From contig MIAG01000005.1 in the NCBI GenBank assembly GCA_001829005.1, positions 45,224 to 109,223 of the forward strand: a stretch of DNA of 64,000 bases. The letters run 5' to 3'. Origin of the DNA: Sphingobacteriia bacterium RIFOXYC2_FULL_35_18 (GTDB taxonomy: Bacteria; Bacteroidota; Bacteroidia; Chitinophagales; Chitinophagaceae). This document shows positions 47,748-55,885 of this stretch, piece by piece. Position 1 is the first letter of the stretch. The number at the start of each line of letters is the position of its first letter. The notes under the pieces were generated by a model. It did no database searches and was not told the DNA's origin. It saw only the letters and a program-made list of their open reading frames with translations. The position numbers and the translations under genes were made by a program.

Positions 47748-49514
47748 TTATTTTTGGGGAACAAACATAGGACCAGCAAAACAGGGATACGCTTTTATTT
47801 TATACACCCCATTTTCATAATAGGTTTCTGCCCAACAATATTTTGATCCAGGCCGGTCGTCATTTTTCATTTGAGGTACATACCAAAGCACTAAATCGGT
47901 ATTTGCTGTACTTTCAGGAACAGCATTAATAAATTTTTCAGGACCCTGTTCATGATTGGTATTGCAACACGGACCTATCGTTACTAAATCGGTTTCGCCT
48001 TCATCTTTATTCAAGTGATTTTTGGTAAGATACAAATATGCATTATCTCCTTTACCACCATCATTAAACTGGCCCTTCCCTGGTTCTATGAAATAATTGC
48101 TGCTATTGTTTAAACTAATTTTATATTGATACCCACTAGAGTCATAAAGAGTAGAAGGTTTTTGCAATTGCCAATTTTCTTTGGTCCAGTGTTTCCAACC
48201 CTCTTGTGCATATTCATAAAAATTTTGCTCATTTCCTGCAAAAGAGATTCTAAAGACTGGCCTATACGTACCATTATTTCCACAACCTCTTCCAATACTA
48301 GCACAGGTAATTCTAAACCTTCCATCATTATAAAAAAAATATCGTTGAGAATAACTGTAATTACAAGGCCCCGGCCATAATTCTGAAAAGAATTTTTGTT
48401 CCAACATAAAACCTACAACTGAATCTCCTTCTACTATTTCCGCAATTTTAGGAGGATCGGTAGCCACTACTGCTGCCTGACTGTAAATTGGACAGCCAAC
48501 CGCATCACTGTAACCAAATCCATCTGTTCCAGAATAGCTAACATGCCAATCAACCAATTTGGCACTATTCAATATTCTTTTATCATTGAAACTTACATTG
48601 CTAATCTGCAATCCATCTGAAGCTGTGAGCAAGTAATCCATATTCCACCCATTTTTATTGATTGAATTTACTTTCTCACAGTAACAATCAGCTACTGTTT
48701 CATTCTGCAATTTTCTTTCAGTAACTACTGCTGCATCAGTACCTGTATTGGTCCACCTTAAACCAACCAAGCGATTATCAGTCAAATCTACAATTGCCCA
48801 CAAAGCCCTATTACCCTGAACAAATGTTGGGGCTACGCATAAATGTTGAGAGCGTTCACATTTGGTCCTGTTTAATGCAGTTTTAGTACTGCTCATGATG
48901 GGCTTTTGGGAATTAGGTTTAAACCCTAATGCTTTTTCTACTTCTGGTGCATTAATGGCGATTCTTTCAGCAAGCTGAATCAAAGATGATGGTATATCTG
49001 GCTGCATATCTGGATAATGATCTGCACTGACTAGTTTCAACTTAAAAATATCCACAATACCAATGGTGGTTAAATTATTGGCATAATTGTACATTTCAAC
49101 TCGCATTAAAGAACCGGGCAACGAAGTGATTCCTTTTTTTATATCCCCTGGCCTTGCTGGATAAACCCCAAATATTTCATTCCATAAAGGTTTCTTTGTT
49201 TTTAAATCAAATAAATAACGCGTAAAGAATGGATCAGCTAAGGCAATTTTTTGTGCCAGTATTGCTTGTTCTCCCCCTTTCTCTTTACACCATTTTACAG
49301 GTAAACTATCTTTTAAAATTTGTTCTATTTCTTTTTTTCTTTCAACAATAAACCAATTGGTATCAACTTTTGGTGAACTCATTAAACCTGCTCTATATTC
49401 ATTTAAATAAACAGCAGCTGGTTTTTTAGGCTTCGCTTTTTTTTGTTGTGCAGAAGCAATTATCTGGAACATACTTAACAGCATCACTAATGAAAATATT
49501 TTTATTTTAAGCAT
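47748..49514 (-). CDS. Secreted copper-amine-oxidase-like protein without copper ligands
   Basis: 588 residues; signal peptide MLKIKIFSLVMLLSMFQIIA then SAQQ. By eye the sequence follows the copper amine oxidase fold: an N3-like part (ALWAIVDLTDNRLVGLRW), the catalytic-domain start NGWNMDYLLTASDGLQISNV with HVSYSG, and a Cys-341 stretch resembling the GCDCLG region. The quinone-tyrosine motif is conserved as NYSY (Asn385-Tyr386), followed by RYFFYNDGRFRI. The usual copper HxH is Tyr417-Arg-Pro419, and the third His region (after DLVLW, 540-544) has none, so copper binding looks lost. Thirteen Cys suggest disulfides. It is 3 nt after the peroxidase gene. Family assignment is inference from pattern. 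Confidence 0.55.
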   Translation of the reverse strand: MLKIKIFSLVMLLSMFQIIASAQQKKAKPKKPAAVYLNEYRAGLMSSPKVDTNWFIVERKKEIEQILKDSLPVKWCKEKGGEQAILAQKIALADPFFTRYLFDLKTKKPLWNEIFGVYPARPGDIKKGITSLPGSLMRVEMYNYANNLTTIGIVDIFKLKLVSADHYPDMQPDIPSSLIQLAERIAINAPEVEKALGFKPNSQKPIMSSTKTALNRTKCERSQHLCVAPTFVQGNRALWAIVDLTDNRLVGLRWTNTGTDAAVVTERKLQNETVADCYCEKVNSINKNGWNMDYLLTASDGLQISNVSFNDKRILNSAKLVDWHVSYSGTDGFGYSDAVGCPIYSQAAVVATDPPKIAEIVEGDSVVGFMLEQKFFSELWPGPCNYSYSQRYFFYNDGRFRITCASIGRGCGNNGTYRPVFRISFAGNEQNFYEYAQEGWKHWTKENWQLQKPSTLYDSSGYQYKISLNNSSNYFIEPGKGQFNDGGKGDNAYLYLTKNHLNKDEGETDLVTIGPCCNTNHEQGPEKFINAVPESTANTDLVLWYVPQMKNDDRPGSKYCWAETYYENGVYKIKAYPCFAGPMFVPQK

Positions 49515-49517
49515 ATG

Positions 49518-50426
49518 CTATTGGTATTGAAATGGATTAAGTAATTCCTTATTGCTAAGATAACTGGTATCTGTTAATGCATTAAAAAAAGCAATTAATT
49601 CTTGTTGTTCTTTATCGTCTAAATTCAAGGAATATTTTTTTTCATAATGCTGAAATACTGCAAAAATGTTTTCCAATGAGCCGTCGTGCATATAGGGTGC
49701 TGTTATCATGACATTTCGCAATGAAGGTATTCTTATTCCAGAACTAAAATTTGCAACATTAGTTTCAAATGGTTGCTCCCAAACATGACATTTCATACAA
49801 CCTAATTTATTAGAGCCAAATAATTTCAAACCAGCTATTGCTTGTTGATTCATTACTTGTAAATTACCTTTTAGGTATTGATCATAAGGTGCATTATATG
49901 CAACCAACTGTTCCTCAAATGCAATGATTGCTTCCTGAATATTATGGGTATTGAAAGGATTTTTTTGATTAGGGTAAGCTAATTTGAAAAGTTGCTGATA
50001 ATTTGCATCAGTCGAAAATCGATTAAGTATTATTTGTTCCTGACCTTTCCACCCTAACTCGGTTGGATGTTCATTAAAAAAAGGAAATTGTATTTGCATT
50101 TGTAAACTAACAACTGCAGGGTTTGCCCAAGTATATTTGGTTCTATACTTTACATTTAATAAAGACAACGCGTTGTGCTTAACATTATAGCCATCTGCAC
50201 CTGATGAAGTTCTATAACCATCCGTAAAAGCCAAATAGGGATCGTGACATGATACACAACTCTTGGTTAAATTATAAGAAAGCCTGGTATCATAAAAAAG
50301 ATGACGACCTAAGTTGGCGCGTGCTTTTTCCAAGTTTTGCTTTGCAGCACTTTCTTCATTTATAAGAAAGAGGCCAACACAAACTGCGGCTATAATCAAC
50401 CCAATAATACGCTGCTTTTGTTGCAT
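49518..50426 (-). CDS. Di-heme cytochrome c peroxidase/MauG family protein
   Basis: 302 residues with an N-terminal anchor or signal (IIGLIIAAVCVGLFLI). Two c-type heme sites are present: CVSCH at residues 57-61 in LGRHLFYDTRLSYNLTKSC and CMKCH at 210-214. The family C-terminal motif RIPSLRNVMITAPYMHDGSL holds Met246-His247 near the second heme; PTELG (about 121-125) fits the catalytic Glu loop. Members detoxify peroxide (CcpA) or make protein-derived quinone cofactors (MauG). Lying between a beta-propeller gene (2-nt gap) and the amine-oxidase-like gene (3-nt gap), a maturation role is plausible but unproven. Confidence 0.85.
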   Translation of the reverse strand: MQQKQRIIGLIIAAVCVGLFLINEESAAKQNLEKARANLGRHLFYDTRLSYNLTKSCVSCHDPYLAFTDGYRTSSGADGYNVKHNALSLLNVKYRTKYTWANPAVVSLQMQIQFPFFNEHPTELGWKGQEQIILNRFSTDANYQQLFKLAYPNQKNPFNTHNIQEAIIAFEEQLVAYNAPYDQYLKGNLQVMNQQAIAGLKLFGSNKLGCMKCHVWEQPFETNVANFSSGIRIPSLRNVMITAPYMHDGSLENIFAVFQHYEKKYSLNLDDKEQQELIAFFNALTDTSYLSNKELLNPFQYQ

Positions 50427-50428
50427 GA

Positions 50429-51382
50429 TTAATTATAATTGATTAATCCCCATTTTTTTTCTTTTGCCAACCAAATAAAAGTATACAAGGTTTCAGGTTT
50501 TTCACTAGCCGCTTGTAGGTTATAATTAAATGCAGTTCCACTCACCAATAATTGGCTCCCACTAAATTTTATTTTCCTTGCTTTGTCATCGCCTCTAGGA
50601 CCATACCCTTCTAAACTTAACTCTTTACGAATGGTTTTTTTCTCCATTTTACCTTTTGTATTTACCACTACTGAAAAAATATTCCCAGTTCTAGTACTTC
50701 CATAATACAATCGCTTTTTCCTAGATTCATCTAAAGCAAAACCTAAACCCATTGCATCAAAATTAGTGATTGAATCTATTGTCTTTTTATTCCTTGGATT
50801 AATCATATAAATAACACCACGCTCATTGTATCTGTCTGATCCTGCTACTGTTGACACTACTAAAAAATGGTCTTGGCAGTCATAATTAATTCCCAACAAA
50901 CCATAAGGATTATGAGAACTCGGTTTAGCCGCAAAAGGTAAATTAACCCACTCATTCATTTCACCATTAATAGCATCAATTTTATAAATGGTATTGAGCT
51001 TTTCTGTTTGATTGTATAACATGGAAATCAGTGGTGCAGGAACCGTATAAGCATTACCTAGCTGATCAAAACTGATGGTAGATAAATAACCTGCTGTTTT
51101 CCAACTTGGATGTTGGTATATGTCCATTTTAGGCGTTTGTGCAGTAGGAGTCGCTTGTCCTGTTTTTTTTTCAAAAGCAATTAAACTTATACCGATATAT
51201 GTTTTTTCTGATGTGCTGAGGGCTGTCCATAATGGATCATATCCCAATGTCCTAATAAATGCAGGCTCTTGCTGACAAGGTTTTATTTCTCTTTGCGCGA
51301 ATCCATTATTGGGAAAAATGAACAACCAAAGTACCAACAATTCCATCCACCATTTCATTGTACAAAGTGAATATTTCATCAT
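50429..51382 (-). CDS. Secreted beta-propeller-like protein
   Basis: 317 residues with a signal peptide (MKWWMELLVLWLFIFPNNGF then AQRE). The start could be 51382 or an internal ATG at 51358. The mature protein has repeated beta strand patterns with Tyr-x-Ile and Asp-containing turns (AYTVPAPLISMLYNQTEKLN, NTIYKIDAINGEMNEWVNLP, GVIYMINPRNKKTIDSITNF, KRLYYGSTRTGNIFSVVVNT), like an SMP-30/NHL-type propeller. It is the first gene of the four-gene operon. MauB of methylamine dehydrogenase is also a propeller, which is the reason for the comparison, not a homology claim. Confidence 0.65.
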   Translation of the reverse strand: MMKYSLCTMKWWMELLVLWLFIFPNNGFAQREIKPCQQEPAFIRTLGYDPLWTALSTSEKTYIGISLIAFEKKTGQATPTAQTPKMDIYQHPSWKTAGYLSTISFDQLGNAYTVPAPLISMLYNQTEKLNTIYKIDAINGEMNEWVNLPFAAKPSSHNPYGLLGINYDCQDHFLVVSTVAGSDRYNERGVIYMINPRNKKTIDSITNFDAMGLGFALDESRKKRLYYGSTRTGNIFSVVVNTKGKMEKKTIRKELSLEGYGPRGDDKARKIKFSGSQLLVSGTAFNYNLQAASEKPETLYTFIWLAKEKKWGLINYN

Positions 51383-51475
51383 TAAAATTATTGAATCTAC
51401 GAATGATCTTTAAAGTCAATCTTATCAATTTTGTAAGTCTTGCTTAAAAAATGATACTGATTTGAAGAAAAATAC

Positions 51476-51493
51476 ATACAAAATGGTTGGTAT
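51476..51493. promoter_or_regulatory. Imperfect palindrome in the divergent promoter region
   Basis: ATACAAA (51476-51482), ATGG, TTGGTAT (51487-51493), the same dyad as at 44498-44515. It sits in the 224-nt divergent spacer, 94 nt upstream of the propeller operon and 114 nt upstream of the T9SS gene. TATATTTG (51491-51498) overlaps it and looks like a -7 box for the plus strand. Confidence 0.55.
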
Positions 51494-51606
51494 ATTTGGC
51501 TTCCAGGGCCCATTTTCAGCTATTTTGAGCATTAAAAAGCTGTTTTGTATCTACCTTTAGTATAATATAAAATCGCTTTTTACAACTTATTTATAAATAC
51601 CCGGAT

Positions 51607-54600
51607 ATGGAAGCTATTTACACATTAATCAACCCAAAAGCTAACGCGTCAAAACGTTACATATTGTTCGCTTTGTTGGTTGTTTTGGCTCAATTAGGAA
51701 TAATTGCCAATACTAACGCTCAAGTTAGTGGAACTGTTTACAGAGACTTTAATGCAAATGGCGCTAAGAACAACAATGCATCTTATAATGAGCCTGGTGC
51801 TGCTGGCATCACCATTAAAGCCTATGATAATGCAGGGACTTTGTTAGGAACAACTACTTCAGGAATTAATGGCGCATTTAGTTTTTCTGCGGGTATTATT
51901 CCTGCTGCAACTAAAGTTAGATTGGAATTTAGCGGATGGCAGTCATCAGATTTTACTGCGCCATTCGGTTCTAATAATAAAACAAGTGTTCAATTTGTAA
52001 CCGCACCTTCAACAACTGCAGATTTTGGCATTAACTACCCAGGCGATTATATTGATAATTTAAATGCAAGGATTATACTTCCTACATATGCAAACGGAAA
52101 TAGCCAAGTAGACAATGGCAATTGGTTCGATGCTAAAAATGGAGACGGAAGTTTTGCGTTCAATTATGATGGTGTTGCTGCTGCAAATGTTATTGCAGAT
52201 ATGGGTCAAATTGGTTCTGTTTGGGCTACTGCATACAGCAGAAAAGCAGATAAAGTATTTTATGCTGCATTTGTTAAGCGCCATGTGTCTATGGGCCCTT
52301 TAGGTATGAACGGAATTTATGTAACCAACAATGCAAAAAGTACAACCAATAAAACCAATACAACCAATTTTGTAAACTTAAATGCGGTAAACCCTGCATT
52401 TGATGCAGGAGATATTCCTGGTAGAAGTTTTAGCCCGGGAGATTTTAATAAAACACAACCCAATAACGATCCTTTAGCTTTTACCGAAATAGGAAAAAAA
52501 GGAATTGGCGGAATGGCTATCTCTGATGATGGTCGTTATTTATATTTAATCAATTTAAATGATCGTAAACTTTGGAGAGTTGATATTGGTGTAAATGGAA
52601 CTGCCCCAACGCTTGCAACTCAAATAGTTTCTTACAATGCATTTCCTGTTACAGAAGGCAATAGCAGTTTCAGACCTTTTGCAGTTAAGTTTTATAGAGG
52701 CGCTATTTATGTGGGTGGTGTATTAGATGGTGTTAAACCTGACAACTCAACTGTTGATAGAGCTGAACTGAAAATGGTCGTATTAAAAGTAGATGCAACT
52801 GCAACTCCAGGTGCTGAAACATTTACAACTGTTTTAGATGCTCCTTTAACTTATAACAGAAAAGCCAACATGAATACAGGCTTTAATGTAAACCATAATA
52901 CCGATTATGTAGACCCTAATGGAACCATTCCTGCAGCTACAACAAGCCATGGTTCTTGGCATCCATGGGCAAGAACATTTACTGAATTAACGGTAGTAGG
53001 AAATACTGGTACAGCCATTTATCCTCAACCAATGCTTTCAAGCATCGAATTTAATCCCGCAGATGGGTCAATGATTTTGGGCTTGATGGACCGTACAGGT
53101 CATCAAACAGGTAACCAAAATAGAGGCACCACTGGCACCAGTTTATTTACTGGTAATGCTGCTGGTGATATTTTAAAAGCAAGTAACAACGGAACTTATA
53201 CCAGCTTTACTTTAGAAAATAATGGTTCTGATGGAACCAATACTTCAGCAGGTGCAGGAAATGGTGAAGGCCCTGGTGGTGGAGAATTTTACTTTACAGA
53301 TCGATTTTCTGCTGGTTTAGGTGGCACTTTAGGAATTGGAAATACCTCAACGGGAAAATTATTTATTGACCACGAAGAAACAAGTACTGGTTCTATTCTT
53401 AACTTTCCTGGAAAAGAATTAATAAGCACCGCATTTGACCCAATTACAACCTGGTATACCGGTGGGGTTCGTTATTACAATAACAGCAATGGTGTTGCCT
53501 TAAATGGTAAAGTATTGTATGAAGGAAACGACGTTAGTGTTTTTGGTAAAGCAAATGGTTTAGGTGATTTAGAAATCATTACTGCACCCGCTCCAATTGA
53601 AATTGGAAACAGAGTTTGGTTCGATGTAGATGGAGATGGAATACAAGACGCAGAAGAAATTGGCATAGCTGGCGTTACCGTTAGTTTAGTTCAAGGCTCA
53701 ACTGTAATTGCAACGGCAACTACCGATGCAGAAGGCAACTATATTTTTTCTTCAGATCCAAATGGAGTAAATACCGCATCAGCTATATATAATATTACTC
53801 AAATTCAACCAGGAGCTGCATTAATCATTCGCATAGCAAATGCAACAGGAACAAGCGTTCAAACCCCATTAAGTACATACGAATTAACTGTAATTAATAA
53901 TGGCGGTTTAGATATTGATAATGACTTAAGAGACAGCGATGCAGCCCTTACTGGAAATGATGCAGAAATAAGTATTACAGCTGGAATAGCTGGAGAAAAC
54001 AATCATACATACGACTTTGGATTTGTTACCATTGGCGGTGTTGGTGGTGGTGGTGGTGGTGGAGTTGAAAGCAAAAGCTTAGGTGACGCCATTGCTTACA
54101 GAGTATTTAACAGAGCTGTTAAAAGTGAGCAAGGACCTGTTGACTACACAAAACTTCCAACTCCTGATCAATACAACAGATATGCAGGTGCGTCTGTGGG
54201 AACATCATTAAAACTTCAAGACATTTTACCTACTAAATTGTCTAATGGTTATAAATCTTTTGTTTCTACTCCAAACGATATTATTTCTATCACCAATGCT
54301 AAAGAAATTTTATCTATTGATTTTGTAAGCAATAATATTTCTAAAGCAGTAGCTTTTGGTACTAGAACAGTTGGGCAGGTTTATGATCATACCAAAGCAA
54401 TTTGTGATCGTTTAAAAGGATTTGAATTGATTTCTTTGAAAACAATCAATGTAAAAGGATACGAGTTAGTTCAATACAATTTGAAAAATAATAATGGAGA
54501 AATTGAGTATGCTACCAGCTTTATCATTGGTGCAGAAAGTGGCAGAAATAACTACACTATTCAATCAAATTGGCTAAATAAAGATTATACCTTAGAAGAG

Positions 54601-55767
54601 ATGATGTACAATATTCAGCTTTGGGGTGGGTCTCCTAGCTTAGTGATTGAAATGGCTACCGACATTATTACTCGTTTGAATACAGGATTACCCGTGGTTG
54701 CAATTCCAAATACTGCAGGTTTGCCTAATGCATATTTTACTGCAGGCAAAAGATCTGACGAAAATGTAACATTAACACTTCAAAACAATTTAAGCGCAAC
54801 CACTGGCTACTTTGAAATTAGCGACAGAGCTAATGAGCAGTCTACTACTCAAGTGAAAAGAACAATTCCTTTTACTGCAAAAGCCAATGGAATTACAAGT
54901 GTTTCAATACCAACCAATGATTTATTTGAATCAACCATTAATTTATACATTAATGGAAAATTAGAAGACCAGGTATTCATGGCTGATGGTGCATGGGGCG
55001 TAGATTATAACACCAATACCACTAGTCTTAAAAAGTTTGTAGTAACCAACAGTACTGCTCCAAAAGCAAAAGATGAATTTAGTGTATTTAGAAATGCTGA
55101 AATTGCTGGAACTACTCCTGATTATATTACCGTGTATAAATTACTGAGAGCAGGTGGAACACCACAAGATCTTAGTAGCTTTAAATCTTTAAAATTCACT
55201 GCTACTGGTAATGCTCCAGTGGTAATAACGCTGGTAAAACAATCTATCAAAAATTGGGATGACCAGTACAATATACAGTTACCAATTAGCACCGAAACAA
55301 AAGACTATGCTATTGGGCTAGAAGATTTTAAATCAACTGCATTTAATAGCAACATTGATTTAAAAGATATCAGTTCCATCATTATCACAATTGTTCCTCC
55401 AAATAAGGGGAAAAGTACCGATTTACAGCTTGCGGTAAGTAATATCTCTTTTAGTAAAGAAGATATGAACTATATCAATAGCTTAAAAGAAGTTAGCATG
55501 AGTGCTTTCCCTAATCCAGTTACTGGCAATAAGTTCAATGTTCGCTTTAAAAGCGATAATAGCAAAACGCTACAATTAAAAATAAGCGATGGTGTTACCG
55601 GAAGAGTAATATTAACCAAGCAAGTAAATGCTATTAGAGGAGAAAATATCGTTCCCGTTGAAATGGAAAATAATGGAGCTCAAAAAGTTTTGATTATTAA
55701 TTTAGATGGAACAGGGTTAGACAACACTAAGTACAAAGCAACTAAAATACTAGCTGGTAAATATTAA
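51607..55767 (+). CDS. Large T9SS-exported protein with SdrD-B repeats, propeller and shared module
   Basis: 1386 residues. A long-n-region signal peptide ends near NTNA before QVSG (about residue 39). An SdrD B-type domain follows ([20 protein letters not shown]), then a propeller-like region ([20 protein letters not shown]), a second SdrD B-type domain near residues 664-790 ([19 protein letters not shown]), a Gly linker encoded by GGT repeats (about 810-819), and from residue 820 the module shared with the 44599 protein, with [14 protein letters not shown] at 925. The end is a T9SS sorting domain ([15 protein letters not shown]). It starts divergently from the propeller operon and ends before a hairpin terminator. 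Confidence 0.82.
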   Translation: MEAIYTLINPKANASKRYILFALLVVLAQLGIIANTNAQVSGTVYRDFNANGAKNNNASYNEPGAAGITIKAYDNAGTLLGTTTSGINGAFSFSAGIIPAATKVRLEFSGWQSSDFTAPFGSNNKTSVQFVTAPSTTADFGINYPGDYIDNLNARIILPTYANGNSQVDNGNWFDAKNGDGSFAFNYDGVAAANVIADMGQIGSVWATAYSRKADKVFYAAFVKRHVSMGPLGMNGIYVTNNAKSTTNKTNTTNFVNLNAVNPAFDAGDIPGRSFSPGDFNKTQPNNDPLAFTEIGKKGIGGMAISDDGRYLYLINLNDRKLWRVDIGVNGTAPTLATQIVSYNAFPVTEGNSSFRPFAVKFYRGAIYVGGVLDGVKPDNSTVDRAELKMVVLKVDATATPGAETFTTVLDAPLTYNRKANMNTGFNVNHNTDYVDPNGTIPAATTSHGSWHPWARTFTELTVVGNTGTAIYPQPMLSSIEFNPADGSMILGLMDRTGHQTGNQNRGTTGTSLFTGNAAGDILKASNNGTYTSFTLENNGSDGTNTSAGAGNGEGPGGGEFYFTDRFSAGLGGTLGIGNTSTGKLFIDHEETSTGSILNFPGKELISTAFDPITTWYTGGVRYYNNSNGVALNGKVLYEGNDVSVFGKANGLGDLEIITAPAPIEIGNRVWFDVDGDGIQDAEEIGIAGVTVSLVQGSTVIATATTDAEGNYIFSSDPNGVNTASAIYNITQIQPGAALIIRIANATGTSVQTPLSTYELTVINNGGLDIDNDLRDSDAALTGNDAEISITAGIAGENNHTYDFGFVTIGGVGGGGGGGVESKSLGDAIAYRVFNRAVKSEQGPVDYTKLPTPDQYNRYAGASVGTSLKLQDILPTKLSNGYKSFVSTPNDIISITNAKEILSIDFVSNNISKAVAFGTRTVGQVYDHTKAICDRLKGFELISLKTINVKGYELVQYNLKNNNGEIEYATSFIIGAESGRNNYTIQSNWLNKDYTLEEMMYNIQLWGGSPSLVIEMATDIITRLNTGLPVVAIPNTAGLPNAYFTAGKRSDENVTLTLQNNLSATTGYFEISDRANEQSTTQVKRTIPFTAKANGITSVSIPTNDLFESTINLYINGKLEDQVFMADGAWGVDYNTNTTSLKKFVVTNSTAPKAKDEFSVFRNAEIAGTTPDYITVYKLLRAGGTPQDLSSFKSLKFTATGNAPVVITLVKQSIKNWDDQYNIQLPISTETKDYAIGLEDFKSTAFNSNIDLKDISSIIITIVPPNKGKSTDLQLAVSNISFSKEDMNYINSLKEVSMSAFPNPVTGNKFNVRFKSDNSKTLQLKISDGVTGRVILTKQVNAIRGENIVPVEMENNGAQKVLIINLDGTGLDNTKYKATKILAGKY

Positions 55768-55810
55768 AAATAAATAGATGTATTAGTTTTTGATTATTTT
55801 ATTCACATTT

Positions 55811-55858
55811 TAAGCCTATTTGCCCCGAAAGAGTAATTTCTAAAGGTAAATAGGCTTA
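55811..55858 (+). terminator. Terminator of the 51607 gene, overlapping the glnN -7 box
   Basis: TAAGCCTATTTGCC (55811-55824) pairs with 55845-55858, 14 bp with one G-U pair, loop of 20 nt, then TTTTTG. The T-run overlaps TATTTTTG (55857-55864), a -7 box (TAnnTTTG) for glnN 22 nt upstream of its ATG. Confidence 0.7.
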
Positions 55859-55864
55859 TTTTTG
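55857..55864 (+). promoter_or_regulatory. -7 box of glnN
   Basis: TATTTTTG, 22 nt upstream of the glnN ATG. A TTTG at 55819 is too far (34 nt) and TTTC at 55837 is close (16 nt) for a -33, so only the -7 is credible. Confidence 0.4.
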
Positions 55865-55885
55865 CCGCAAATAAATCAAAAATAT

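Noticed and set aside
51483-51606. TACCTTTA near 51553 as the main promoter of the large T9SS gene
   Set aside because: The last base deviates and the nearest TTTG is 24 nt away; TATATTTG at 51491 is no better in spacing, so no single promoter was called.
54034-54063. GGT-repeat tract as a phase-variation switch
   Set aside because: It is a trinucleotide repeat in frame, so slippage changes only the length of a Gly linker.
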